NCBI RefSeq assembly: GCF_012844345.1
Contig: NZ_CP051625.1
Coordinates: 3,596,001-3,660,000 of the forward strand
Source of the DNA: Pseudomonas sp. gcc21
GTDB taxonomy: Bacteria; Pseudomonadota; Gammaproteobacteria; Pseudomonadales; Pseudomonadaceae
DNA length: 64,000 nt
Direction of reading: 5' to 3'
The translations under genes and the position numbers were made by a program. Below, piece after piece: positions 1 through 9,274 of the stretch (positions within the stretch are counted from its first letter, which is position 1; every line of letters begins with the position of its first letter). Under the pieces are notes generated by a model that made no database searches, had not been told where the DNA came from, and saw only the letters and a program-made list of their open reading frames with translations.

Positions 1-525
1 CCGTTGGATGAACATGCAAAGCTGCGCGCGCCCGTGGTTGATTTCGAGAATCTGCCGGCAGATGCCGATTGGTGGCTGGCTGATGCGGTGATATGTGCCC
101 TCGGCACCACCATGAAGCTGGCCGGATCCAGAGAAGCGTTCAGGCGCGTGGATCACGATTACCCGTTGAATGTGGCGAAGCTCGCGCGACAGCATGGCAC
201 GCAGACCTATGTTCTCAACTCTGCCATCGGCGCCGACGCAGATTCACGGGTATTCTATAACCGGGTCAAAGGCGAGGTGGAGCGGGACCTGGCCGGCTGT
301 GGGTTTGCTTCGCTCACCTTCGTTAGGCCCGGTTTGATCAGCGGCCAGCGCCGGGAGTTTCGGCTTGGGGAGCGAACGGCCGAATGCGTTTTGAAGGCCC
401 TGGCGCCCGTTCTGCCGCGGAAAATGCGCGTCAACCCGGCTGAAAATATCGCCAGAGCGTTGCTGGAGGCGGCTATTGCCGGACAGCCGGGGCTACACCT
501 GATCAGGTCAGACACGCTGGTTTAA
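1..525 (+). CDS. NAD(P)-binding oxidoreductase, HTATIP2/YbjT-like (5' partial)
   Basis: The reading frame is open from the first base, so the true start lies upstream of the window. The visible 174 residues are the C-terminal part of an atypical short-chain dehydrogenase fold of the TIP30/HTATIP2-like group. Visible elements are the strand ending AVICALGTT, the N-S-A-I-G-A-D segment after the central strand, and Y-N-R-V-K-G-E-V-E, matching the Y-x(3)-K-G-x(2)-E block of this family. The N-terminal dinucleotide-binding glycine motif is cut off. The substrate is unknown; relatives are NADPH-binding proteins without a settled reaction. It ends about 60 bp before the next gene on the same strand. 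Confidence 0.8.
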   Translation, partial: PLDEHAKLRAPVVDFENLPADADWWLADAVICALGTTMKLAGSREAFRRVDHDYPLNVAKLARQHGTQTYVLNSAIGADADSRVFYNRVKGEVERDLAGCGFASLTFVRPGLISGQRREFRLGERTAECVLKALAPVLPRKMRVNPAENIARALLEAAIAGQPGLHLIRSDTLV

Positions 526-584
526 GCACTATCCTCAACAACCCCGTAAACTTGTAGGCCCATCTTATTAAGCGGAGCTCAGCA

Positions 585-1076
585 TTGGCGGCACTCAGAT
601 ACCTGAGCGGTTACAGCCCGGATCTGCGCAGCCGGGTACAGCAGCTGATCGATACTCAGAAACTCGGGCCCTGGCTTGAGCAGCGTTACCCGCCAGCAAC
701 CCTACATCTGATTCAGAGCGATGCTGCGCTGTACGACTACACCCAGCGTCTCAAGCAACAGCACCTGCGCAGCAGCGTCCCTGTGAGCAAAGTGTATTTC
801 GATACCCGGATGCATGTGATCGACAACGCCCTGGGTCAACACCAGTTTGTCAGTCGTGTGCAGGGCAGCAAGCTCAAGCGCAAAAATGAAATCAAAGTCT
901 CCGCTATCTTCAAAACCCTGCCTGAACCCCTGTTGCGTATGGTCGTCGTGCATGAGCTGGCGCACCTGCGCGAAAAGGAACACAACAAGGCCTTCTACCA
1001 GCTCTGCGAGCATATGGAGCCGGATTATCACCAGCTGGAACTCGACCTGCGGTTGTTTTTAACCTTGCGCGGCTGA
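585..1076 (+). CDS. YgjP-like zinc metallopeptidase (M48/DUF45 type)
   Basis: A 163-residue protein with the zinc motif H123-E-L-A-H127 followed by K-E-H133-N-K-A-F-Y, the arrangement of the YgjP/DUF45 family, whose members resemble SprT-type proteases. It has no signal peptide or membrane segment, so it should be cytosolic. The start is a TTG preceded by a purine-rich AGCGGAG about 8 bases upstream; no ATG lies in a better position. The family is widespread but its substrate is not established. The protein looks complete for the family. Confidence 0.85.
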   Translation: MAALRYLSGYSPDLRSRVQQLIDTQKLGPWLEQRYPPATLHLIQSDAALYDYTQRLKQQHLRSSVPVSKVYFDTRMHVIDNALGQHQFVSRVQGSKLKRKNEIKVSAIFKTLPEPLLRMVVVHELAHLREKEHNKAFYQLCEHMEPDYHQLELDLRLFLTLRG

Positions 1077-1299
1077 GTTGGCTGCGTGCGACCAGGTCCG
1101 CAGCGACCCCAGCTTCTGCCTGCTGCGCCTGCGAAATAGAACCAATCGTGGACTCGGAGCGCCCAGCGTGACCTGTGAGTCAATCCTGTTGAGTGGCTCG
1201 TCGTGGGGTGATAAGGTTTTTTGCGCCTTCTGAAGGCTCCCCTGCGTTGTGTATCACTCCTGTGTTTACTGCAGATCAATAAAAACAAGGAAACAGCTC

Positions 1300-2753
1300 A
1301 TGGGTCTCACCGCTATGTACCGTCCTGTCCGCTCGCTTTTACGTTTATCCCGTTTCTCACCTTTGGCTATTGCGATGCTTTCGTTAGGCCTGACCGGGTG
1401 CCTGAGTTCCTCAGGTTCATCCTCAGACGACGGCCCTGCGCCTGATGCCGGGGCGGGGTCGATCGAATCCGGCGCTGAAATGCCCGATCTGGATCCTACC
1501 CGCGTTCTGCCGATCATCTTCGTTCATGGCGTGGCCGGCAGTGCATCGCAATACCAGACACAGGCGTTACGGTTCGCCAGCAATGGCTATCCGGACGAGA
1601 TCATTCATGCCTATGAATACTCAACCGATGGCGAAGCGCTGGTGCGTGCCGCAGCTGTCGGTTCGCAAAACGCCCCTCTCGATAGCTTTGTCGATAATGT
1701 GTTGACCGAACACGAGGCTGAGCAGGTATATCTGGTCTGCCATTCGCTGGGCACATTCGTGTGTTCCGGCTACCTGGGCGATGCTGATCGCGCAGCCAAG
1801 GTGGCAGGCTTTATCGGAGTTGACGGCACTGTCGCCGCCGACTGTCCCGGAGGAGTGCCGTGCAAGGGAATATTCGTGTCTCGGGCGCGTGCCCTTGGCG
1901 CAGATAACCTCTACCTGGAAGACGAAGCGCATGTTCAGGTCGCTACGTCCGAAGCCTCCTTTGCTGGGCAGTTCGAGTTCTTTACCGGCGTAGCGCCGGC
2001 TCGCACCCAGATCCTTGCGGAAGAAGGCACGGTTGCGGTGTCCGGGCGAGCGGTCAATTTCCCGGCCAATTCCGGTGCAGAGGGCACCACGTTGAATGTC
2101 TGGTCTATCGACGAAGAGACCGGTGTGCGGACACAGGAAGAGCCTCTGGCTACTGCCGCAATCGATGCGACGGGTGTCTGGGGGCCCTTCGAGCTGGAAG
2201 TGGGCGCTCGTTACGAGTTCGAGCTGCTACGTCCGAGCCGCTCGACCCAGCATTTCTATCGCCAGCCGTTCCTGCGCGAGAGCCGACTGGTCCGCTTGAA
2301 CACGTCGCCGGCGGGCTCGGATATCGAGACCAACACACACACTTCACCTGATCATTCGGCATTGGTAATCAGCCGTGACAAGGAGTTCTGGGGAATAGGG
2401 GTGAGCAGAATGACGTGCTGGAGATCTCAACCACCAGTGCGCTCTGGGGGGAAGAGCCGGCCTTCAATGTCATGACTAACGTCGATGCCCCGGATGTGAT
2501 TGGTATTCACGTGCACGACGCGGAATCCCGTCCGGCCGTCACCTCGGGAGAATTGCTGCCTTATTTCCCGGATCGACCCTTCCAGACGGGCGTCGATATA
2601 AACATGCCTGCAACGACGCCGCCGGATGGCACCATCACCGTCGTCAGCACGCCCCGTGGCAATACGGAACAGCAGCAGGTGTTCAATGTGCCTAACTGGG
2701 CGTCACACGAACATCGCATCACCCTGAGCTTCAATGATTTCGAGCAGGAGTGA
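1300..2753 (+). pseudogene. Lipase-like alpha/beta hydrolase lipoprotein, split by a -1 frameshift
   Basis: The ATG at 1300 follows AAGGA by 8 bases and opens a lipoprotein signal peptide with lipobox L-T-G-C34. An H-G-V-A-G oxyanion segment is near residue 76 and the nucleophile elbow is C-H-S149-L-G, as in secreted triacylglycerol lipases. The frame holds to about 2390 (F-W-G), then good coding sequence resumes one frame over (N-D-V-L-E-I and onward) to the stop at 2753, with a C-terminal beta-rich domain. Adding one G to the four-G run at 2390-2393 restores a continuous frame of about 484 residues. This is either a real inactivating deletion or a homopolymer sequencing error. Without the fix translation stops at 2475. 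A likely role is hydrolysis of extracellular lipid esters at the outer membrane. Confidence 0.75.
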
Positions 2754-2759
2754 GGCCTG

Positions 2760-2787
2760 AGCGCTCATTGGTTTGTCGATGAGCGCT
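2760..2787. repeat. 9-bp perfect inverted repeat after the lipase gene
   Basis: AGCGCTCAT at 2760-2768 and ATGAGCGCT at 2779-2787 form a perfect stem with a 10-base loop, six bases after the lipase stop codon. It lacks a T-run, so it may protect the 3' end or add to the terminator that follows. Confidence 0.6.
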
Positions 2788-2797
2788 TAGCAACATG

Positions 2798-2833
2798 AAG
2801 CCGCATCTGGGCGTTCAAAGGTGCGGCTTTTTT
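2798..2833 (+). terminator. Rho-independent terminator of the lipase gene
   Basis: AAGCCGCA at 2798-2805 pairs with TGCGGCTT at 2822-2829, followed by an unbroken T run to 2833. It lies between the lipase and the MATE transporter, both on the plus strand, so the two should be separate transcripts. Confidence 0.85.
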
Positions 2834-2923
2834 GCGCTCCCATAATTGCCTGCCTCACCAGCTGCGGCGAGGCCTGACGGCAACCATGACGTTGTGCCGA
2901 ACTGGGCCGGAACAGCTCAGTCG

Positions 2924-4297
2924 ATGCTAACCTCTTGCAGTCATGCACATTTTGACTGGGTTGGTATTGCACTGAAAAATTTTACTGAAGGCTCGATCGC
3001 CCGACACCTAGGGCGTTTTTCCCTCCCGATTGTTGTTACCAGCCTGTTGCAGGTGTCCATCCAGCTGATCAATGGTTTGTGGGTGGGTAACCTGCTGGGC
3101 AGCGCGGCGTTTGGTGCGGTCACGGTCGGTACCATCCTGATGATGGTCGTGCTCGCTTTTGTCATGGGGCTCAATCAGGCCACCCTGACCATCTTTGCCC
3201 AGCTGCGTGGGCGGGGCGACGCAGGGGCGATCCGTACCTATCTGAGTACCTTTGTCATTATCCTGATGTTGCTCTCAGCGTTGATCGGGCTGGCGGGCTA
3301 CGGCTTTGCCGATGTACTGCTGGGGTTGCTCAATACGCCGCCGGCGATTATCGACGAGGCGCAGATATATCTGCAGATCACTTTTGCCGGAACCCTGCTG
3401 CTGGTGGGTTACAACTTTATCAGTACGGTTCTGCGTGCCTTTGGTGACAGCCGCACGCCGCTGTACTTCGTGCTTCTGGCCACAGGGCTGATCACGGTGT
3501 TGTCGCCCCTGTTCATCAGTGTTTTCCAATGGGGCATCACCGGAGCGGCGTTAGCGTTTGTGACGGCCCAGGGCGGGGCCTTTCTCTACAGCCTGGTGCA
3601 TCTGGCGCGGAAGTTTCCCGGCCATGGTTTTCGGTTGCAACTGCCGCGCTGGACCGAGGTGCAGACCATTCTGCGTTTAGGGGTGCCCTCCGGATTGCAG
3701 ATGGTCGTAATACATTCCGGCACCACGGTCATATTGTCGCTGGTAAACAGTCTGGGGGCGCATGCGGTGGCCGGTTTCGGGGCTGCCCAGCGGCTGGATC
3801 ACCTCATATTGTTGCCGGCGGTAGCGCTGGGAACGGCCATTACTGCCATGGCCGGGCAGAATATCGGAGCCGGACAATGGCCCCGCATTACCCAGATCAC
3901 CCGGGCGGGCATCCTCTATACCACCAGCGTCATGCTGCTGTTGGCCACAGTGCTTTATATCTGGGCGCAACCGCTGGTGATGCTGTTCATTCAGGATGAG
4001 GCCAGCGTGGACTTTGGCACCCGCTATCTGCGCACGATTGCTTTCTTCTATCCGTTTATCGGACTTAACTTTGTCTTCAACAGCGTGGTGCGTGGAGCGG
4101 GTGCAATGTTTGCGGTGCTGGCGCTGAACGTCATCTCGCTATGGATTCTGCGGGTGCCGCTGGCCTACGGTGCGACGGCCCTGTTTGGCGATAACGGCGT
4201 GGCCTTGGGGATAGGTATCAGCTTCATGATCAGTTCGCTGTTTTCCCTGGGCTATTACCGTTGGGGTGGCTGGCGCAAGCGGATACTGTTCAAATAA
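2924..4297 (+). CDS. MATE family multidrug efflux transporter (NorM-like)
   Basis: An inner-membrane protein of about 457 residues with some 12 hydrophobic helices in two homologous halves, opening G-S-I-A-R-H-L-G-R-F-S-L-P as MATE transporters do. Family members export cationic drugs and dyes in exchange for sodium or protons; the substrate here cannot be read from sequence. The frame is open from a TTG at 2846, but the first ATG is at 2924 and no strong ribosome site decides between them. The extra N-terminal 26 residues look non-conserved. Length fits the family. Confidence 0.9.
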   Translation: MLTSCSHAHFDWVGIALKNFTEGSIARHLGRFSLPIVVTSLLQVSIQLINGLWVGNLLGSAAFGAVTVGTILMMVVLAFVMGLNQATLTIFAQLRGRGDAGAIRTYLSTFVIILMLLSALIGLAGYGFADVLLGLLNTPPAIIDEAQIYLQITFAGTLLLVGYNFISTVLRAFGDSRTPLYFVLLATGLITVLSPLFISVFQWGITGAALAFVTAQGGAFLYSLVHLARKFPGHGFRLQLPRWTEVQTILRLGVPSGLQMVVIHSGTTVILSLVNSLGAHAVAGFGAAQRLDHLILLPAVALGTAITAMAGQNIGAGQWPRITQITRAGILYTTSVMLLLATVLYIWAQPLVMLFIQDEASVDFGTRYLRTIAFFYPFIGLNFVFNSVVRGAGAMFAVLALNVISLWILRVPLAYGATALFGDNGVALGIGISFMISSLFSLGYYRWGGWRKRILFK

Positions 4298-4385
4298 TTC
4301 AGGTTGGGCGGGCATTATACGAATGCCGGGGTCAGATGAACGCTGATCCCGGACGGGAAGCGCAGCACGGGCAAAGGAGTGGACC

Positions 4386-4688
4386 ATGAATAAAGAACGT
4401 TATCTGGCCGAAATAGAAAGACGCTTACTCAAGCATTTTTCCGCATCGCGGGAAGGTTACAAAGCGCCGGCGGAAGATCGCCACCGCCTGGAGGGGTTCA
4501 TGCAGGGGGCGGCCTTTCTGGGTTTTGCGACCAGCCAGGATATGGCCGAATTGATGGAAAGGGCTCACCTGACCGTCTTCGGCAAAACGATTGAGCAAAG
4601 GCGCGTGGAGCATGGATCGCTCTGGCAGGACTCGGTGATCAACTACGACAAGTATGACCAGCCTGCCTATGAACGAAAGAGCAGCTGA
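4386..4688 (+). CDS. Small hypothetical protein
   Basis: A 100-residue, charged, mostly helical protein with no signal peptide or membrane segment. An AAAGGAG ribosome site sits 6 bases before the ATG, so it is very likely translated. I do not recognise the family. The middle, G-F-M-Q-G-A-A-F-L-G-F, is hydrophobic and could be a buried helix. It stands alone between the MATE gene and the CBS gene, on the same strand as both. Confidence 0.75.
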   Translation: MNKERYLAEIERRLLKHFSASREGYKAPAEDRHRLEGFMQGAAFLGFATSQDMAELMERAHLTVFGKTIEQRRVEHGSLWQDSVINYDKYDQPAYERKSS

Positions 4689-4841
4689 TTCAATGGCGTT
4701 CGCGTCTGCCCTGGAGGTGAACTGGCGATAAAGGACCCTTGATCCAGAAGCAGGCGAGCATGCCTTGATCTATTGGGCGATATGGTGAAGCATCCTATGC
4801 AGTTACACCCGCATTCCGCGAGTGATTTACAGGAGGCTGTC

Positions 4842-5267
4842 ATGCTACCCATCAGTGTTCCGGTGGACGAGTTCACCACGCCCGATCCCATCACAGCGGA
4901 CGAGAACATGCCGGTCGACGATCTGCGAGAACTCATGGAGGAGAATGGCATCCGTCACCTGCCCATCGTTCGCGGCTCGGCGGTGGTCGGCGTCGTCAGT
5001 GATCGGGATGTGCGCCTGTCGGCAGGGTTGAGCGCTGCGGAGAAGTTTCTGGTACAGGCCTCCGACATCATGGCCGAAGAACCGCTGTGCGTTAAGGCGA
5101 GTACGCCTCTGGATGAAGTGGCTTATGCCATGTCCGAACGGAAGGTCGGCAGTGTAATCGTCAAAAATGATGCGGGAGAGTTGGTGGGCATTTTTACAGC
5201 GACTGATGCTCTTAATGCCTTGATAGAAATAGTGCGTGAAAGCCGCACTGCAGTCGCGTCGGAGTAA
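4842..5267 (+). CDS. Two-CBS-domain protein
   Basis: A 141-residue protein made of a Bateman pair. CBS1 is about residues 11-62 (ending G-V-V-S-D-R-D) and CBS2 about residues 74-132 (ending G-I-F-T-A-T-D). Such stand-alone pairs bind adenine nucleotides and act as energy or redox sensors on partner proteins; the partner is unknown. The start was set at 4842 because a strong AGGAGG at 4831-4836 precedes that ATG; the frame runs further upstream without a comparable site. Confidence 0.9.
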   Translation: MLPISVPVDEFTTPDPITADENMPVDDLRELMEENGIRHLPIVRGSAVVGVVSDRDVRLSAGLSAAEKFLVQASDIMAEEPLCVKASTPLDEVAYAMSERKVGSVIVKNDAGELVGIFTATDALNALIEIVRESRTAVASE

Positions 5268-5273
5268 GTGCCT

Positions 5274-5326
5274 GCACGCTAGTGCGTGCGAATTCGGCTT
5301 TGTTCAATATTGCAATGATATTGAAC
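5274..5326. repeat. Two inverted repeats downstream of the CBS gene
   Basis: GCACGC/GCGTGC (5274-5279 and 5284-5289, 4-base loop) lies just after the CBS stop codon. It is followed by GTTCAATAT/ATATTGAAC (5302-5310 and 5318-5326, 7-base spacer). The first may be a weak terminator without a T-run. The second is AT-rich and 130 bp before the next start, so it could be an operator. Confidence 0.5.
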
Positions 5327-5454
5327 TCCCATTAATGTTTAGCGCTTGCGAGGGGTAGCGGTTATTGATTGCCCGCCTATCCCTCGTCTTCATACAGAAC
5401 AACAATAGTGCTGCGCCACGCAAAAGATGGTGGCGTTGATGATAAGGATTGTCC

Positions 5455-6249
5455 ATGTCTCAGAATGCCCACTCCCTTTTGCTCTTTTTCGAGGGCGAGC
5501 AGAACTACCGAACCTGTTTGAAAATACTCCGACTACTCGAAGAGGCGGACAGTGAAGAGGCCCGTGATCTGGGTGAAGAGTGGGGCGTTGATCTGGCTGC
5601 GGAGTGGGATGGCGAGTGGTTCAATCAGAGTGTGGCCCCGGCGCATACCTTCATCCGCCTGAACTATGAAACAGCTACCCGTTACGAGTTGCCGTTAGAG
5701 CTGCTGCAGCAACTGTTTGAAGCGGGATTGAAAACAGCCTGTCTGGAGATCTTCTACGATCAGGTCGGAGAGTTTGCCCAGTTCTTCTTTACAGAGGGTG
5801 AGTTGGTAGCGCCGGATGTTATGTTCGGCAAACAGGCAGGGCTTGCTGATATCGTCGAACAGGAATTTGAATGCGACCTGGGCAATGAGGCGCGCCACGG
5901 ATATCAACTTCCCGCAACGATCACTCAACTGATCAGGCAACGGGAGGAGAATGAAGCCCGTGGTAAGGAGATGCTGGAGGCGATGATGAGCCTGGGCGTC
6001 GCATCCCGGCAAACCGGCGCTCATCCTCTGGAGCTTGCAAGATCCGCTTTGGTTCTGCGCGCCGTAGGGAAAGGCCTGTTGCAAGCCATAGTGTTTGGCG
6101 TGCTTACCGTGCTGCTGTTCAAAGGGCTCTGGCTATGGGTGGGGCTGACCGTGGTCCTGCTGGTGTTGTTGCCTCTCTTGTACGTGTCCAAAGTAGCCGC
6201 TGTTTTCAAGGACGACACGGATGATGTCGGGGAGGAAGCATTATGCTGA
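5455..6249 (+). CDS. Hypothetical protein with C-terminal membrane hairpin
   Basis: A 264-residue protein I do not recognise. Residues 1 to about 195 are soluble and acidic. About residues 200-250 contain two hydrophobic helices (around A-I-V-F-G-V-L-T-V-L-L and V-G-L-T-V-V-L-L-V-L-L-P-L-L), and the tail is acidic. The ATG at 5455 follows AAGGA by 7 bases. It overlaps the next gene by 7 bases, so the two are probably translationally coupled and may form one complex. The pair's function is unknown. Confidence 0.75.
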   Translation: MSQNAHSLLLFFEGEQNYRTCLKILRLLEEADSEEARDLGEEWGVDLAAEWDGEWFNQSVAPAHTFIRLNYETATRYELPLELLQQLFEAGLKTACLEIFYDQVGEFAQFFFTEGELVAPDVMFGKQAGLADIVEQEFECDLGNEARHGYQLPATITQLIRQREENEARGKEMLEAMMSLGVASRQTGAHPLELARSALVLRAVGKGLLQAIVFGVLTVLLFKGLWLWVGLTVVLLVLLPLLYVSKVAAVFKDDTDDVGEEALC

Positions 6250-6650
6250 CGCAGATTGAATGGTGGGGCGGCCTGCTCATCATATGGATGGTGCTTGCTT
6301 ACAGTGCTATCTACAAAGACCTCATGCGTGAATCAAAACTGGATCTGACGTTCCTGCTAACCACCCTGGTGCATGTCATCGCCATCGGCGTGCTTGCCGC
6401 GTACTTCTATTCGCTGGGATCCAGCACAAGCCAACTTATATACATCGGTTCGGTCGGTGCGGGCGTGCTCATCACGCTTTATCTGGTTTTTGCACCTGGC
6501 TCAGAAGATCCCGAGGAGATTGCAACTGGGGAGGATGAGGAAGTCGGTAAAGGTTTTGAGATTGCCGGCCAGATGATCCTGTTTCTGCCGCTATTGGTTA
6601 GTCTGGGGTTGGGTGGTTACAAGGCACTTATTGTAACCGCTATCGTTTAG
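6243..6650 (+). CDS. Hypothetical membrane protein coupled to the preceding gene
   Basis: A 135-residue protein with about four hydrophobic segments and an acidic loop (E-D-P-E-E-I-A-T-G-E-D-E-E) between the third and fourth. Its ATG lies inside the end of the previous gene (7-base overlap), a sign of translational coupling. No family is recognised. Acidic residues in both partners and shared membrane location suggest a two-component inner-membrane assembly; this is inference. Confidence 0.75.
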   Translation: MLTQIEWWGGLLIIWMVLAYSAIYKDLMRESKLDLTFLLTTLVHVIAIGVLAAYFYSLGSSTSQLIYIGSVGAGVLITLYLVFAPGSEDPEEIATGEDEEVGKGFEIAGQMILFLPLLVSLGLGGYKALIVTAIV

Positions 6651-6723
6651 GAACGAGTGTTGGCCAGTCGCATGGTACGCCGGATCTTCCCGGCGCCACG
6701 CACTTAACCAGAAGGAATTACGG

Positions 6724-7155
6724 ATGCATCCCAGTCATATTTTCTGGCCGGTTCTGGCACAGATACTACTGACGCTTATCATGTACATAGTGCTCGGAAT
6801 GAGGAAGGCCAGTGCTATTAAAACCGGTGCGGTGAACCGACAACAGGCCGCTCTGGACAATAAGGTATGGCCGGAGGATGTGGTCAAGGTATCCAACAAT
6901 ATCGCCAATCAGTTCGAAGCGCCGATCTTGTTTTATGTTCTTTGTCTGGTCGCCTACTCGATCAATGCCGCAGGTACGATCGCGGTTACCCTGGCGTGGA
7001 TATTTGTGGCCGGCCGTTACGTCCATGCCTATGTGCACGTGAGTTCGAACTACGTACCGGTGAGGCTGCGGCTCTTTCTGGCTGGCTGTCTGGCGCTGAT
7101 GGCCATGCTTGGGTTACTGGTCTGGCAATTGGCATCGGCGGGGTTGGTTGCATAG
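6724..7155 (+). CDS. MAPEG family membrane protein
   Basis: A 143-residue protein with four transmembrane helices and the MAPEG signature N-Q-F-E-A-P-I-L-F-Y near residue 61, plus R-Y-V-H-A-Y-V-H near residue 98. The superfamily includes microsomal glutathione transferases and leukotriene synthases; bacterial members are mostly uncharacterised. An AGAAGGAA ribosome site precedes the ATG. It converges with the SDR gene on the other strand. Confidence 0.9.
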   Translation: MHPSHIFWPVLAQILLTLIMYIVLGMRKASAIKTGAVNRQQAALDNKVWPEDVVKVSNNIANQFEAPILFYVLCLVAYSINAAGTIAVTLAWIFVAGRYVHAYVHVSSNYVPVRLRLFLAGCLALMAMLGLLVWQLASAGLVA

Positions 7156-7226
7156 CAACTTCATCCCGCATGGGCACACATGTTATCGAAATTGCCTGCA
7201 TCCACAGCCTTTGCCGTAACGATGGC

Positions 7227-7988
7227 TCAGATACAGGTGCTCCCGCCATCCACCGGCAGTGCGATGCCGGTGGTAAACGCGGCTCCCTCTGAACATAGAT
7301 ACAGTACGGCCGCGGCTATTTCTTCGGCTTTGCCGATGCGGCCGACAGGATGCAGCGCGGCGGCGAATTCGGCTTTGCGTGGGTCTGTTTCTGCGGCGCG
7401 GCGGAACATGTCGGTGTCGATTACCGCCGGGCAAACGGCGTTGATTCGCACGCCCTTCTTGGCGTATTCAACGGCGGCTGAGCGCGTCAGGCCTAGTACA
7501 GCGTGCTTGCTGGCGGCATAGATGCTCATTTTGGGGGCTGCGCCCAGCGCGGCGATGGAGGCGGTGTTAACGATGGAGCCGCCGCCGTGCTTGAGCATCA
7601 GCGGAATCTCGAACCGCATGCACTGCCAGACCCCCTTTACGTTCACGCCCATGATGCGGTCGAACACAGCTTCGTCGCCATCAGCTAGCTTATGTTGTTC
7701 AAACTCGACACCGGCGTTGTTGAAGGCGCAGTCCAGGCGGCCATACTCGCGCTCGATCATACTCAGCAGTGCCTTGACCTGCCTCGCATCGGCTACGTCG
7801 CAGGTACTGAATACGGCATCTCCACCGCGCCCACAAATATCCGCCACGACTGCTTCGCCATTGATGACGTCGATGTCTGCGAGTACCAGGCGTGCACCCT
7901 GTGCGGCAAAGGCTTCTGCGGTGGCCTTGCCAATGCCAGCGGCGGCGCCCGTTATCAATACGACCTTGCCCGAAAACGCTGAATCCAT
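7227..7988 (-). CDS. Short-chain dehydrogenase/reductase (classical SDR)
   Basis: A 253-residue classical SDR. It has T-G-A-A-A-G-I-G at 13-20 for the cofactor, N-N-A-G at 90-93, and catalytic S144, Y157 and K161 (Y-A-A-S-K). D38-I-D40 after the second strand points to NAD rather than NADP. The ATG at 7988 was preferred over upstream codons because the family N-terminus starts close to the glycine motif and AGGAG precedes it. The substrate cannot be told; relatives oxidise secondary alcohols. It is transcribed alone, divergent from the DUF4112 gene. Confidence 0.9.
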   Translation of the reverse strand: MDSAFSGKVVLITGAAAGIGKATAEAFAAQGARLVLADIDVINGEAVVADICGRGGDAVFSTCDVADARQVKALLSMIEREYGRLDCAFNNAGVEFEQHKLADGDEAVFDRIMGVNVKGVWQCMRFEIPLMLKHGGGSIVNTASIAALGAAPKMSIYAASKHAVLGLTRSAAVEYAKKGVRINAVCPAVIDTDMFRRAAETDPRKAEFAAALHPVGRIGKAEEIAAAVLYLCSEGAAFTTGIALPVDGGSTCI

Positions 7989-8265
7989 AAAACCTTGCTC
8001 CTGAGCGATGGGCGCTGCCCAATGCTGCGCTCCGCCGTGGACAGAGAATACCAACGCCGCAGGCCAGTTTTGCCTGAATCAAAGCTGTTGTTTACGCATC
8101 ATGCCAAAGGCTGATAAGTCTCCCGGTGAGACGCGGTGATGGGGTTGAGACAGTCGATCATTGCTGTTCGCATGAACTGATGCTTTCTGAACTTCTCTCG
8201 ACCGCGCGCACTCTTCAGTTGATAGGGCAAAACCGCACACCAGAGGCCCATCACCCGGAGATGCA

Positions 8266-8724
8266 ATGCCAAGACAACCGACCGAAGCCGAGCAACGAGC
8301 GATACTCCAGCGGTTGGACAAATTCAGCCGTTTCACTGACAGCAGCATCGGCCTGCCTTTTACACGGTTCAAGATTGGGGTCGAGGCCATCGTAGGCCTG
8401 ATCCCGGGTATCGGGGATCTGCTTGGTTTGGGCATGGCAGGCTATGTGCTTCTGGAGGCGCAGCGCGCTGGTGCGAGCGGTGAGGTGAAGCGGCGCATGT
8501 TGCGGAATATCGGCATCGACTTTGTAGGCGGCCTGATCCCGGTGGTGGGGGATGCCTTCGATGCTGTGTTCAAGGCCAACACACGCAATACGCGATTGTT
8601 AAGGGATTATCTGCACACGCAGCTTGAGGTAGAGCCACCTCCGAAATCATTCCCCTGGAAGGTTCTGATCGGTTTATCTGTTCTGTTTGCCGGCATCGCA
8701 GGAGGCGTGGCATTTCTCTTGTGA
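8266..8724 (+). CDS. DUF4112 family protein
   Basis: A 152-residue protein with the DUF4112 core: D-S-S-I-G-L-P-F-T-R-F-K-I-G near residue 25, G-L-I-P-G-I-G-D-L-L near residue 44, and a second copy G-L-I-P-V-V-G-D-A-F-D near residue 91. A single membrane helix is at the C-terminus. The twin G-L-I-P-x-x-G-D motifs mark the family; its function is unknown. The gene is divergent from the SDR gene across about 275 bp in which I recognise no site. Confidence 0.9.
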   Translation: MPRQPTEAEQRAILQRLDKFSRFTDSSIGLPFTRFKIGVEAIVGLIPGIGDLLGLGMAGYVLLEAQRAGASGEVKRRMLRNIGIDFVGGLIPVVGDAFDAVFKANTRNTRLLRDYLHTQLEVEPPPKSFPWKVLIGLSVLFAGIAGGVAFLL

Positions 8725-8850
8725 AAGCGCAGGCAAGGGGATAGATTTTCGTGTTTTCTTCTAGCGGCATCTAACGGCACGCCTGTCTGCATGGTCTGCA
8801 CCTGTCCGCCCTGAAGATCGATTCGATCATCTCCTTGCGACCGGTGCAAA

Positions 8851-9207
8851 ATGCGCGAAATTGGCCTAACGGTACTGTTACTTTCCCTCAGCAATGTCTT
8901 CATGACGTTCGCCTGGTACGCCCACCTCAAGGAGCTCAGCTCCAAGCCCTGGATCATCGCCGCGCTGATCAGCTGGGGCATCGCCTTCTTTGAGTACATG
9001 CTGCAGGTGCCCGCCAACCGAATTGGCTATGGCGTGCTGTCGCTGGGGCAGCTCAAGATCCTGCAGGAAGTCATCACGCTCTCGGTGTTCGTGCCCTTCG
9101 CGGTGTACTACATGAAGGAGCCGCTCAGGCTGGATTATCTGTGGGCGGGCCTGTGTATTCTGGGCGCAGTTTTCTTTATTTTTCGGGGCAATATGGCGGG
9201 TACATGA
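8851..9207 (+). CDS. DUF486/DMT-like small membrane protein
   Basis: A 118-residue protein with four transmembrane helices, beginning with an L-S-N-V-F-M-T-F-A-W-Y-A-H-L-K block typical of DUF486. It is a half-size relative of drug/metabolite transporters, as in the SMR family, which work as dimers. The ATG has only a weak purine stretch before it. Transport substrate unknown. Confidence 0.9.
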   Translation: MREIGLTVLLLSLSNVFMTFAWYAHLKELSSKPWIIAALISWGIAFFEYMLQVPANRIGYGVLSLGQLKILQEVITLSVFVPFAVYYMKEPLRLDYLWAGLCILGAVFFIFRGNMAGT

Positions 9208-9274
9208 TGGTGTGTGCGAGTGCGCACCCGAGGACCAATGATCATCTATTTTGCGAACTCTCGCGGCGGGGCAG

